A DNA stretch of 64,000 bases from 2-02-FULL-55-14 sp964473365 (GTDB lineage Bacteria > Bacteroidota > Ignavibacteria > UBA10030). A program made the position numbers and the translations under genes. Of the stretch, positions 50,375 to 59,769 are shown piece by piece. The stretch covers positions 21,479 to 85,478 of the forward strand of contig CAYYOV010000012.1 in assembly GCA_964473365.1 (NCBI GenBank), read 5' to 3'. Under the pieces are notes generated by a model. It did not search any database. It was not told the origin of the DNA and was given only the letters and a program-made list of their open reading frames with translations. Each line of letters starts with the position of its first letter. The stretch's first letter is position 1.

Positions 50375-52659
50375 AGCGAACCCTGCTCCGCGCATCGTCT
50401 GTGCTCCTCGCCGCGACCATCGTGTTGCTTGTGGCATCGTTCCGCCCGATCACGCCGAACCCGTCGTCCGCACCTGAGGCGTCCACGGAACTCGAGCGCA
50501 TCTACGCTCCGTTCGACACGATCGAGACTGACCTGAATGATTATCGATGGCCGTTGCCGGACGGGTTCCTGACGACTTCCGTCTTTGGCGACTATCGGTC
50601 GACCCACTTCCACGGCGGCATCGACATCTCCACGCAGGGGCGCGAGGGCATCCCTGTTCGGGCGATGCGCTCCGGGTGGGTGTCGATGCTTCGTATCTCG
50701 CCGCATGGCTACGGCAACGTTGTCGAACTAAAGCACGCCGACGGATTCACGACGTGGCACGCGCATCTGAAAGGATTCGCGCCGAACCTCGATTCGCTCA
50801 TCCGGCCCAGGCTCCAGCGTTCTGGAGGTGTGAGCGCCGAGATCAAGCTCGACTCAGGTCAGGTCATGGTGGATGCCGGAGAACTGATCGCCTTTACGGG
50901 GAGCACCGGCGCCGGAGGACCCCACCACCACTTCGAGATCCGGGACGCCCAGCAGAATCCCGTCGATCCAATGCTCGTACCCTCGTTCGAGGCGCGCGTG
51001 GCAGACCGCATCGCCCCGACGATCGAAGAGCTCGGCATCGTGCCTCTGAGCGGGGGCACGCTGGTACAAGGGAACGTGCGTCCAGCGTACCTCCGGCCGG
51101 GTCAGACCCGTTCTGGGGTGGCAACGATCGGCCAGCGATTGCGGCTGACCGGCGACGCAGGGCTGACGGTGCGCGTGCGCGACGCGGTCGGGCCACGGGC
51201 CTTCCGCAATCGGAACGTCTCACTGGAGCTGTTCGTCGACGGCGTCAGTCACTTCTCGTCGCGGACGGCGCGACTCCCCGCAGACGACTCAAAGCAGATC
51301 GCCGTCCACTACGACTGGACGGCGCAGTCGGCCGGCCACCCATATCATCAGAAGCTCTTCATAGAAGAGGGCAACCGGCTGCCCTTCTACTCGCGCTCGC
51401 CCTACGGCACCGGCATCCTTCGCTCGTCTGAGCTGACTGAAGGACCGCATACGCTCGAGATCGTGGCGCGGGACCTGAATAACAATGAGACCCGTTTGCG
51501 GGCAGAGGTCGTCGTCAATCATCCGCCTGTGGTCCGGGCGGAACGTTCCGGCCGAGACCTCGTCATTACGTCCGGAGCCGACGTCGGCGTCGAACGAATT
51601 CTCGTCGGCACATCGACGAATGGGATCGAAGTTACGCCATGGAGGTCGATCGCCGTTGGCGACGGCTCGACCAGCGGTCCGTGGACCATCAACCCTCTTC
51701 CAACGGCCCCCTTCATCCGCGTGGCCGCCGTCAACCGATTCGGTACCGTCTCCGACCCGGTCTGGATCGCTTCGACTCCCTCTGCATCCGGCCGGCTGGA
51801 TGTCTCGACGGAGATCGTCCGCGATATGGCGATCGTGACGGTTCGCGCCTCACAACCGCTGTCTGCAGCGCCGCGCGTCCGGATCATGGCGGACGCCAAC
51901 CTGCCCGAACCCGTGGTCCGATCACTATCGGCGCGTCAGTATGTCGCCAGCGTTGGACTGCGGCCCGACCTGGGACGCTCGTTCACAGTGGAAGCTGTGG
52001 CCGAAGGAGCGAAGGGATCGACGATCCGCGGCACAGACGAGGTCACACTCGCTCCGGTGACGCCATCCGCCGGCGGTCTGGCCGAGCTTCCCGACGGTTC
52101 GTTCCGCGTGACCTTTGGACCCCGTGGCGTCCTGTCCGACATGTATGTGCAACTCGAGCCTTCCGGCAACGGCGTCCGCGTGTTGCCACATGACCGCGTG
52201 CTCGACGAAGGTGCCGTAGTAGAGATGGAGGTCCCTGCAGACCTCCTGAGCCGCAAAGCGGGTCTCTTCGTGCTCAGCGGAGGCGACGAGCAACTGCTCG
52301 ACTGGCGTCCGGCGTTCGGCGATCGGCATTTGCGCGGACGCGTCACCCGCTTTCTCGGCACATTCCGGGTGCTTGAGGATGAGGACCCTCCGCATTTTGA
52401 CCGAGCGTACCTTTCGTTCCGCTCCAAGACGCTCACGCTCGAGGTGCGGATCCGTGATCACCGTTCCGGCCTGTCGACCTCCTCGCTTCGGGTGACGGTC
52501 GACGGCGAACCTGTTCCAGCCACGTTCGATTCCGATCGCCGACGACTCAGCGTCAACGAGCGCCTCGACGTGCCGCCTGGCCGGCACCGCGTGGAGATAC
52601 GGGCAAGCGACCGAATGGCGAATGAACGTATCTGGACGGGATCCTTCACGACCCGTTAA
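50371..52659 (+). CDS. M23 (LytM-type) peptidase with Ig-like repeats
   Basis: 762 residues. An N-terminal signal or anchor (about 4-23) is followed by the peptidase domain (about 60-210) with HGGID (His81, Asp85), WHAHL (His130, His132) and PHHHFEIRD (185-187), giving a complete zinc site, so it is likely active against peptidoglycan cross-bridges. The rest (about 215-760) is beta-rich, with several Ig-like or Big-type segments. It is coupled to the ParA-like gene by a four-base overlap. M23 proteins with large C-terminal beta regions are common in the Ignavibacteria/Bacteroidota. Confidence 0.88.
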   Translation: MKRTLLRASSVLLAATIVLLVASFRPITPNPSSAPEASTELERIYAPFDTIETDLNDYRWPLPDGFLTTSVFGDYRSTHFHGGIDISTQGREGIPVRAMRSGWVSMLRISPHGYGNVVELKHADGFTTWHAHLKGFAPNLDSLIRPRLQRSGGVSAEIKLDSGQVMVDAGELIAFTGSTGAGGPHHHFEIRDAQQNPVDPMLVPSFEARVADRIAPTIEELGIVPLSGGTLVQGNVRPAYLRPGQTRSGVATIGQRLRLTGDAGLTVRVRDAVGPRAFRNRNVSLELFVDGVSHFSSRTARLPADDSKQIAVHYDWTAQSAGHPYHQKLFIEEGNRLPFYSRSPYGTGILRSSELTEGPHTLEIVARDLNNNETRLRAEVVVNHPPVVRAERSGRDLVITSGADVGVERILVGTSTNGIEVTPWRSIAVGDGSTSGPWTINPLPTAPFIRVAAVNRFGTVSDPVWIASTPSASGRLDVSTEIVRDMAIVTVRASQPLSAAPRVRIMADANLPEPVVRSLSARQYVASVGLRPDLGRSFTVEAVAEGAKGSTIRGTDEVTLAPVTPSAGGLAELPDGSFRVTFGPRGVLSDMYVQLEPSGNGVRVLPHDRVLDEGAVVEMEVPADLLSRKAGLFVLSGGDEQLLDWRPAFGDRHLRGRVTRFLGTFRVLEDEDPPHFDRAYLSFRSKTLTLEVRIRDHRSGLSTSSLRVTVDGEPVPATFDSDRRRLSVNERLDVPPGRHRVEIRASDRMANERIWTGSFTTR

Positions 52660-52774
52660 CGACCGGGTACTCGTCAACCATCTCATCTCCATTACGATGG
52701 ACGCAGCGTTCGGGCTGCATCCCTGCATCACCCCCGTGCACACGTTCTCTCACCGTTCCATCCCTGGAGCTTCG

Positions 52775-54646
52775 ATGAACTCCCTTCGCTCGTTGATCGT
52801 CGGTGTCCTGTTCCTTTCGGTCTCCTCAGGCCTGTTCGCGCAAAGCTTCGACATGAAGGAACACTACACGAAGAAAGAGGTGAGCATTGCCATGCGTGAC
52901 GGCGTGAAACTCTTCACGGCCATCTACACGCCCAAGGATACCTCGCGGCCGCACCCGATCCTGATGGTCCGTTCGCCGTACTCCTCGGGTCCGTACGGCG
53001 AAGACAATTTTCCTCAGCTCTTCGCCTTGCAGAGCCGCTATTACGCAGAGCATAAGTATATCATTGTCTCGCAGGACGTGCGCGGGAGGTATATGTCGGA
53101 AGGAGCGTTCATGGACGTGCGCCCGGTGCGTACGAAGTACGCCTCCCCGAAGGACATCGACGAAACGACAGACACGTACGACACGGTCGACTGGCTCGTG
53201 AAGCATGTCCCGAATAACAACGGCCGCGTCGGGATCCACGGGATCTCGTATCCGGGATTCTACGCGTGGATGGGGACGATCAACGCCCATCCGGCCATGA
53301 AGGCCACGTCGCCGCAGGCGCCCGTGTCGCAGTGGATGTCGGGCGACGACTTCTACCACAACGGGGCGTTCCTCGTGTCGCACGCGTTCCAGTTCTACGC
53401 GGGGTTCGGCTGGCCACGGCCAGAGCCGCTCAAGCAGTACCCCAGCCACTTTCAACTGCCGCATCCCGACGGATACCGGTTCTTCCTCGAACAGGGCCCG
53501 CTGTCGAACCTCAATACCCGGTTTTTGCACGACTCGGTCGAGTTCTGGAACCAGCTGACGGAACATGATACCTGGGACAGCTTTTGGGCCGAACGGTCGG
53601 TCCTTCCCCACTTGAATGGACTGAAACCGGCCGTGCTCGTGGTGGGCGGGTGGTTCGACGCGGAGAATCTCTACGGCGCACTGCACAGTTATCAGACAGC
53701 CAACACGAACAACCCGAGCAACCGGATCCGGCTCGTGATGGGGCCGTGGGCGCACGGGTGGTGGCAGATGCCGGCGCTCGATTCGCTCGGCGACATCAAG
53801 TTCGGTTCCGTGACGACCGAGTGGTTCACGAAGAACGTGGTCGGACCGTACTTCGACCACGAGCTGGATGGCGCTCCGGCCCCTGCCTTGGCCGAGGCGA
53901 CCGTCTTCATGACCGGACAGAACGAATGGCGCCAGCTGGATGCGTGGCCTCCGAAGAGCGAACGGAAGACGATCTACTTCGACGCACATCGCCGCCTGAC
54001 CTGGACGAAACCGTCCGTGGAGCGGGAAGCATACGACGAATACGTCAACGACCCGGCCACGCCCGTTCCCTACACGGAGGAGGTCCGGCCATGGTACAAT
54101 CCGGCATACATGCTCGCAGACCAGCGGTTCGCGTCGCGGCGGCCGGACGTGCTGACCTACCAGTCCGACGTGCTGACCGAGGACGTGACGGTCGCGGGCC
54201 CGATCACCGTGCGGCTCACGGCCTCGACAACGGGTACCGATTGCGATTGGATCGTGAAGGTCATCGATGTCTTCCCCGACACGATCAAGACGCCGAGGAA
54301 TACGCTGGCGCGGGGCGTGCGACTCGAGGGATATCAGATGATGGTGCGGGGAGACGTGTTACGCGGCAAGTTCCGGACATCGATGTCGAAGCCGGAGCCG
54401 TTCACGCCGAATGCGCCGACCGAGATCTCCTACGACCTGCAGGATGTCTTCCATCGATTCAAGAAGGGGCACCGGATCATGGTGCAGGTGCAGAGCTCGT
54501 GGTTCCCGAAGATCGACCGGAATCCCGGCGTGTTCATGGACATCTTCAAGGCGAAGGAGAGCGACTTCACGAAGACCACGCAGCGGGTGTACCGGAGCGC
54601 CGGCAAACTTTCGGGCGTAGAGCTCGGGATCTACCGGGGGGAATGA
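52775..54646 (+). CDS. CocE/NonD-family (S15-like) hydrolase, exported
   Basis: 623 residues from ATG 52775. A signal peptide (1-23, ending LFAQ) precedes an alpha/beta hydrolase domain with the nucleophile Ser158 in GIHGISYPG, DVRGRYMSEG, and a C-terminal galactose-binding-like beta domain (VTVAGPITVRLTASTTGTD) typical of X-Pro dipeptidyl peptidase S15/CocE proteins. Known members cleave dipeptides, cocaine-type esters or glutaryl groups; the natural substrate is unknown. The frame is open back to 52622, but only the internal ATG gives a signal peptide. A strong terminator follows. Confidence 0.9.
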   Translation: MNSLRSLIVGVLFLSVSSGLFAQSFDMKEHYTKKEVSIAMRDGVKLFTAIYTPKDTSRPHPILMVRSPYSSGPYGEDNFPQLFALQSRYYAEHKYIIVSQDVRGRYMSEGAFMDVRPVRTKYASPKDIDETTDTYDTVDWLVKHVPNNNGRVGIHGISYPGFYAWMGTINAHPAMKATSPQAPVSQWMSGDDFYHNGAFLVSHAFQFYAGFGWPRPEPLKQYPSHFQLPHPDGYRFFLEQGPLSNLNTRFLHDSVEFWNQLTEHDTWDSFWAERSVLPHLNGLKPAVLVVGGWFDAENLYGALHSYQTANTNNPSNRIRLVMGPWAHGWWQMPALDSLGDIKFGSVTTEWFTKNVVGPYFDHELDGAPAPALAEATVFMTGQNEWRQLDAWPPKSERKTIYFDAHRRLTWTKPSVEREAYDEYVNDPATPVPYTEEVRPWYNPAYMLADQRFASRRPDVLTYQSDVLTEDVTVAGPITVRLTASTTGTDCDWIVKVIDVFPDTIKTPRNTLARGVRLEGYQMMVRGDVLRGKFRTSMSKPEPFTPNAPTEISYDLQDVFHRFKKGHRIMVQVQSSWFPKIDRNPGVFMDIFKAKESDFTKTTQRVYRSAGKLSGVELGIYRGE

Positions 54647-54686
54647 CCCGCTCGCATCACGTTGAAGTGCAGTAGTTGCTCCAGCG

Positions 54687-54725
54687 AACGGCCAGGGAAC
54701 GCTCCTTGGCCGTTCCTGTTTTCTG
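54687..54725 (+). terminator. Intrinsic terminator after the CocE-type gene
   Basis: A 12-bp stem with one G-T pair (54687-54698 with 54703-54714; arms AACGGCCAGGGA and TCCTTGGCCGTT) and a 4-base loop is followed by CCTGTTTTCTG. Confidence 0.88.
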
Positions 54726-54747
54726 TGGGCGAGATTTCGTAGATTTG
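54717..54747 (+). promoter_or_regulatory. Candidate Bacteroidota-type promoter of valS
   Basis: TAGATTTG (54740-54747) is an exact TAnnTTTG match, 54 bp before the valS start. The upstream box at the right spacing is TGTT (54717-54720), a poor match to TTTG. It overlaps the end of the preceding terminator. Confidence 0.4.
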
Positions 54748-54800
54748 AATGATTTCGTAGCATTTTCATCCCTCTTCCTTCTTTCGCACGCGCTCCGCCA

Positions 54801-57518
54801 ATGTCATCCGAACTACCGAAGATCTACGACCCTAAGGCCGTCGAGGACCGATGGTATGCCACCTGGGAACAGGGCCGGCACTTCCACGCCGCCGTCAATC
54901 CCGACCGGAAGTCCTACACGATCGTCATCCCTCCGCCGAACATCACCGGCATCCTGACGATGGGGCACATCCTGAACAACACCATTCAGGATATCCTCAT
55001 CCGCTACAAGCGCATGCAGGGCTTCGAAGCGTGCTGGGTCCCGGGAACGGACCACGCCGGCATCGCCACGCAAAACGTCGTCGAGAAGGCCCTTGCCCGT
55101 GAAGGCGTGGACCGTCGCGAGATGGGGCGCGAGAAATTCGTCGAACGGGTCTGGGCATGGCGCGAAGAGTACGGCAACACGATCATTCGCCAGCTCCGGA
55201 AGCTGGGCGTGTCGGCCGACTGGGACCGCGAACGCTTCACGATGGACGAGGGCTTGTCGAACGCCGTCAAAGAGGTCTTCGTGCGGATGTTCGACAAGGG
55301 GCTCATCTACCGTGGCAAGTATATCGTCAACTGGTGCCCGTTCCACCAGACCGCCTTGTCGGACGACGAGGTGGACACGAACGAGAGCGAAGGAAGCCTC
55401 TACTACGTCCGCTACCGCATCGAGGGGACGAACGACGTCGCCGTCGTGGCGACGACGCGCCCGGAAACGATGCTGGGTGATACCGCCCTGTGCGTGAACC
55501 CGAAGGACGAGCGCTACAAGCACCTCATCGGCCGCACGGCCATTCTGCCGATCGTCGGGCGCCGCCTGCCGATCATCGCCGACGACTACATCGACACATC
55601 GTTCGGCACCGGCTTCATGAAGGTGACGCCGGCGCACGACGCGAACGACTTCCTGCTCGGCCAGCGCCACAACCTGGCGCACATCAACGTCATGACGACC
55701 AACGGCAAGATGAACCACCACGCCCCGTCGCCGTACGAGGGGTTGGACCGGTTCGAATGCCGCAAGGCGCTCGTGAAGGACCTGCAGGAGCAGGGATTCA
55801 TCGAGAAGATCGACAAGCACACGATCAACCTCGGCAAGTGCTACCGGTGCCAGACGGTGATCGAGCCGTACCTTTCGGACCAGTGGTTCGTACGGATGCA
55901 GCCGCTGGCGAAGCCGGCGCTCCGCGTCGTGAAGGACGGGACGATCAAGTTCCATCCCGAGCGGTGGGTGAAGGTCTACGAGCACTGGATGGATAACATC
56001 CGCGACTGGTGCATCTCGCGCCAGCTCTGGTGGGGCCATCGCATCCCCGTCTATTTTGCGGACGACGGACGCTACACCGCCGCGCGGAACGAGGCCGAGG
56101 CACGCACGAAGCTCCAGCTGCCGGCCGATGCGCCCGTCAGGCAGGACGAGGACGTGCTCGACACCTGGTTCTCGTCGTGGCTCTGGCCGATGTCGGTGTT
56201 CGGTTGGCCCGACGACAACGAGGACCTACGGTACTTCAACCCGACCGACACGCTCGTCACCGCGCCCGACATCATCTTTTTCTGGGTGGCGCGCATGGTG
56301 ATGTCGAACATGGAATTCATGCGCGACATGCCGAACCATCGGGGAAAGCCGCGTCGGTCCGACGAGGACCTCGTGCCGTTCCGCGACGTCTATTTTACGA
56401 GCATCATCCGCGACGCGCAGGGGCGCAAGATGAGCAAGTCGCTCGGCAACTCGCCCGACCCGCTCGCGGTCATCGACGAATACGGCGCCGACGCGCTCCG
56501 CTATACGATGGCGTATCTCGCCCCGCTCGGGCAGGACGTGCTGTTCTCGACCGAGAAGTGCGAGCTGGGCCGCAACTTCGCCAACAAGGTCTGGAACGCC
56601 GGCCGCTTTCTGCTGATGAACGCCGACGAGATCTGCGGAGGCCGGCCGTCGCTCGACGAGATGCCGCTCGACAAGCTCGACCTGGCCGACCGATGGATCC
56701 TGTCGCGGCTGCAGTCGACGATCCGCGACACCCATGCGCAGCTGGGCGAGTTCCGCATCAACGAAGTGAGCAAGCTCCTCTACGACTTCATCTGGCACGA
56801 CTTCTGCGATTGGTATGTCGAGCTCGTCAAGGCCCGCTTCACGGGCGACGAACCGGCCGACGTGAAGAAGGCCGTGGTCACCCGGGCGCTCTGGGTGTTC
56901 GACCAGGCGCTTCGCCTGCTCCACCCGTTCATGCCGTTCCTGACAGAAGAACTGTGGCAGCACCTCACCGACCGGAAGGGGGCGCTCCTGATGATCTCGA
57001 CCTTCCCGACGGTCGACGACGACTGGATCGAAGAGAGCACCGAACGGCGGATGGCCTTTGTCCAGCGTGTCATCGAATCGGTCCGGACGATCCGTGGCGA
57101 GAACAACCTCCCTCCCGGCAAAGAGCTGCGTCTTCAGATCATCGCCCCCGACGACGAGCGGGCCCAGACGATCGAGAACTACAAGCGCTACATCTCGCGG
57201 CTCGTGAAGGCCTCGACCGTCGAGATCATCACCGACGCGCAGAAACCGAAGCTGGCAGCGGGTTCGGTGGTCGACGGGACCGAATTGTACGTCCCCCTGG
57301 CAGGCCTGATCGACTTCGGGGCAGAACGGGCCCGGCTGGAAAAAGAGATCGCTCGCCTGCGCGGCGTGGCCGACGGGATCGCGAAAAAGCTCGAAAACGA
57401 CTCATTTGTGCAGCGTGCACCGAAAGAGATCGTGGAGAAGGAACGGGAGAAGCGCTCGTCGGTGTTGGAAAATATCGTCAAGCTGGAAGAGAACCTGGCG
57501 TCGCTTCGAGACGCCTGA
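54801..57518 (+). CDS. valS: Valyl-tRNA synthetase
   Basis: 905 residues, within the normal range. The class I signature appears as PPPNITGILTMGHIL (HIGH-type, about 45-60) and KMSKS at 543-547. CWVPGTDHAGIATQ, the editing-domain TTRPETMLGDTA and the C-terminal coiled coil (FGAERARLEKEIARLRG onward) are standard for ValRS. It charges tRNA(Val) and edits threonine. The gene starts 155 bp after the CocE-type gene behind a terminator. Nothing is unusual about it. Confidence 0.97.
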   Translation: MSSELPKIYDPKAVEDRWYATWEQGRHFHAAVNPDRKSYTIVIPPPNITGILTMGHILNNTIQDILIRYKRMQGFEACWVPGTDHAGIATQNVVEKALAREGVDRREMGREKFVERVWAWREEYGNTIIRQLRKLGVSADWDRERFTMDEGLSNAVKEVFVRMFDKGLIYRGKYIVNWCPFHQTALSDDEVDTNESEGSLYYVRYRIEGTNDVAVVATTRPETMLGDTALCVNPKDERYKHLIGRTAILPIVGRRLPIIADDYIDTSFGTGFMKVTPAHDANDFLLGQRHNLAHINVMTTNGKMNHHAPSPYEGLDRFECRKALVKDLQEQGFIEKIDKHTINLGKCYRCQTVIEPYLSDQWFVRMQPLAKPALRVVKDGTIKFHPERWVKVYEHWMDNIRDWCISRQLWWGHRIPVYFADDGRYTAARNEAEARTKLQLPADAPVRQDEDVLDTWFSSWLWPMSVFGWPDDNEDLRYFNPTDTLVTAPDIIFFWVARMVMSNMEFMRDMPNHRGKPRRSDEDLVPFRDVYFTSIIRDAQGRKMSKSLGNSPDPLAVIDEYGADALRYTMAYLAPLGQDVLFSTEKCELGRNFANKVWNAGRFLLMNADEICGGRPSLDEMPLDKLDLADRWILSRLQSTIRDTHAQLGEFRINEVSKLLYDFIWHDFCDWYVELVKARFTGDEPADVKKAVVTRALWVFDQALRLLHPFMPFLTEELWQHLTDRKGALLMISTFPTVDDDWIEESTERRMAFVQRVIESVRTIRGENNLPPGKELRLQIIAPDDERAQTIENYKRYISRLVKASTVEIITDAQKPKLAAGSVVDGTELYVPLAGLIDFGAERARLEKEIARLRGVADGIAKKLENDSFVQRAPKEIVEKEREKRSSVLENIVKLEENLASLRDA

Positions 57519-57571
57519 GCCATCCCCCCCCTCCGGGGTCGATGGTCCTCCACGATCGATCATTGGCCCCT

Positions 57572-57982
57572 ATGGTCCCTCAGCATTTCCTCTTTCTCGG
57601 TGAACTCCGGATGGAAGCGGTCCACGCTCCATCGGGGGTCCGTCTGGTTACCGATGCGCCCGTCGACAATCACGGCCGCGGCCAATCGTTCTCACCCACA
57701 GACCTGCTCGTCACCGCCCTCTCGACGTGCGCTGTCACCACGGCCGCCATTGCGCTTCAGGCGCACGGGGTGAACGTTGACGGCACGAAGGTGTACAGCG
57801 AAAAGCACATGAGTCCCGACCCGCCGCGACGTATCGCCAGGGTCGTCGTTCGTATCGATCTCCCTGCCGGCATTCCGCACGACCGCCGGCCATTGCTCGA
57901 GACCGCCGCTCGCGGCTGCCCCGTCGCCCGCAGTATCCATCCGGATATCCGCGTCGACCTGACGTTCGCCTATCCGGATTGA
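57572..57982 (+). CDS. OsmC-family protein
   Basis: 136 residues from ATG 57572; an in-frame ATG at 57542 would add 10 residues. FSPTDLLVTALSTCAVTT (Cys53) and AARGCPVARSI (Cys116) hold the two reactive cysteines of the OsmC/Ohr superfamily, whose members reduce organic hydroperoxides. TDAPVDNHGRGQSFSPTD is typical of the OsmC rather than the Ohr branch. It lies 53 bp after valS. Function as peroxidase is likely but the physiological reductant is unknown. Confidence 0.87.
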   Translation: MVPQHFLFLGELRMEAVHAPSGVRLVTDAPVDNHGRGQSFSPTDLLVTALSTCAVTTAAIALQAHGVNVDGTKVYSEKHMSPDPPRRIARVVVRIDLPAGIPHDRRPLLETAARGCPVARSIHPDIRVDLTFAYPD

Positions 57983-58024
57983 CCGTCCCAACCGATCATC
58001 CATCATTCCCCACTCGCTACGCTC

Positions 58025-59554
58025 ATGACGACGAACAAGGTCGCCCGACGGACCGCTATCGATCGCTTCCTCGACATCGTCGAGACGGTCGGCAACAAGC
58101 TTCCGCATCCCGCCACGCTGTTTCTCATGCTCGCGCTTGGCGTGGTCCTGCTCTCCGGTCTGCTCTCCGCGCTGGACCTGACCGCCGTCCATCCGGGTAC
58201 GGGGAAGACGATCGAGGTCGTGAACCTGCTGAGCGGTGATGGTCTGCGACGGATCGTGACGAGTCTGGTCGTCAACTTCACGTCGTTCGCTCCGCTCGGC
58301 ACGGTGCTCGTCGCGCTGCTCGGCATTGGCATCGCCGAGGGATCGGGTCTGCTCGGCACGGCCATCCGAGCGCTGGTCCTCGCCGCTCCGAAGCGTCTCA
58401 TCACCGCCGTCGTGGTGTTTGCCGGCGTGCTCTCCAACGCGGCCGGCGAGGCAGGCTACGTGATCCTCATTCCGCTCGGTGCAACCATCTTCGCCGCTTT
58501 TGGCCGCCACCCATTGGCCGGTCTTGCCGCGGGATTCGCGGGCGTTTCTGGCGGCTACAGTGCCAACGTTCTTCTGGGAACGGTCGATCCGCTGCTGGCG
58601 GGCATCTCGACGGAAGCAGCGCACATCCTCGACCCGGGCTACGTGGTCAATCCGGCCGCAAACTACTACTTCATGGCCGCGTCGACGTTGCTCATAACGA
58701 TCCTCGGCACGCTGGTCACGGAGCGTATCGTCGAGCCGCGGCTTGGGAGGTACGACGGTGCCGGAGGCATGCTTGAGCCGCTCTCGCCTGAGGAGCGTCG
58801 CGGGCTCCGCGTTGCCGGAGTGGCGCTCGTGGCCGTTGTCGGACTGCTGTTGTGGACGCTACTGCCGGAGGATGGCCTGCTGCGCGATCCCAAGACCGGA
58901 AGCATTCTCCACTCTCCTTTTCTCAGCGGCATCGTTGCGATCCTGTTCTTCGTCTCGCTGGTGCCCGGCATCGCCTATGGATGGGCGACAAAGAGCATCC
59001 GGAACGACAGCGACGTCGTCAACGCAATGTCGAAGGCGATGAGCACGATGGGATCGTACATCGTCCTCGTCTTCTTCGCCGCTCAATTCGTCGCGTTCTT
59101 CAACTGGACGCACATCGGCATGATCGTGGCCATCGACGGCGCGCAGGGGTTGAAGGCGATCGGGCTCACCGGCATCCCCCTGATCGTTGCGTTCATCATC
59201 ATCTCGGCGCTCATCAATCTTTCAATGGGAAGTGCGTCGGCCAAGTGGGCCATCATGGCTCCCGTGTTCGTACCGATGTTCATGCTGCTCGGCTATTCCC
59301 CGGAACTGACGCAGGTGATGTACCGGGTCGGCGACTCGGTCACGAACGTCATCACGCCGATGATGACCTACTTCGCGCTGATTATCACGTTCATGCAGCA
59401 GTACCGGCCGAACGCTGGAATCGGTACGCTCATCTCGCTCATGATGCCATACTCGCTGGCATTCCTGATCGGATGGACGATCTTCCTGTTGCTCTGGCTT
59501 GCATTTGGCATCCCTGTCGGCCCCGGCGCACCGCTGAGCTATCCAGCGCAGTAG
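58025..59554 (+). CDS. AbgT-family transporter
   Basis: 509 residues with 11-13 hydrophobic segments. VETVGNKLPHPATLFLMLAL at the start, VLSNAAGEAGYVILIPLG, GGYSANVLLGTVDPLLAGIS and the end-domain GDSVTNVITPMMTYFALI are hallmarks of the AbgT family. Characterised members import p-aminobenzoyl-glutamate or export sulfonamides using the proton gradient. It follows osmC by 42 bp in the same direction. With folE and folD elsewhere in the window a folate link is tempting, but they are 18 kb away. Confidence 0.92.
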   Translation: MTTNKVARRTAIDRFLDIVETVGNKLPHPATLFLMLALGVVLLSGLLSALDLTAVHPGTGKTIEVVNLLSGDGLRRIVTSLVVNFTSFAPLGTVLVALLGIGIAEGSGLLGTAIRALVLAAPKRLITAVVVFAGVLSNAAGEAGYVILIPLGATIFAAFGRHPLAGLAAGFAGVSGGYSANVLLGTVDPLLAGISTEAAHILDPGYVVNPAANYYFMAASTLLITILGTLVTERIVEPRLGRYDGAGGMLEPLSPEERRGLRVAGVALVAVVGLLLWTLLPEDGLLRDPKTGSILHSPFLSGIVAILFFVSLVPGIAYGWATKSIRNDSDVVNAMSKAMSTMGSYIVLVFFAAQFVAFFNWTHIGMIVAIDGAQGLKAIGLTGIPLIVAFIIISALINLSMGSASAKWAIMAPVFVPMFMLLGYSPELTQVMYRVGDSVTNVITPMMTYFALIITFMQQYRPNAGIGTLISLMMPYSLAFLIGWTIFLLLWLAFGIPVGPGAPLSYPAQ

Positions 59555-59587
59555 GCGGTGCTGCGCCGCAACGAATAGCTGAGGCCC

Positions 59588-59637
59588 CATTCCCCGTGTC
59601 GCGATGGTGGAGAACTCCTCCTCGTGCGCGGGGAATG
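59588..59637 (+). terminator. Inverted repeat after the AbgT gene
   Basis: CATTCCCCG (59588-59596) pairs perfectly with CGGGGAATG (59629-59637), with an inner GGAG/CTCC hairpin, 34 bp past the stop. No strong T run follows (TGACCTTTATG). The rest of the 215-bp gap holds no gene. Confidence 0.5.
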
Positions 59638-59769
59638 TGACCTTTATGCAGCGCACGGTGGTGAATGCCGCTGACGATTCACGGGGGGGGCGTGGCATTG
59701 TACGCGCCTGCCTTGCTCCGCGGTAGAATCTGACGCATCTTTGCAGGGCCCATCACTTCCGGCTCTGAC

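Noticed and set aside
58025..59554. AbgT as part of a folate gene cluster with folE and folD.
   Set aside because: The folate genes are about 18 kb away on the other strand, and AbgT substrates vary.
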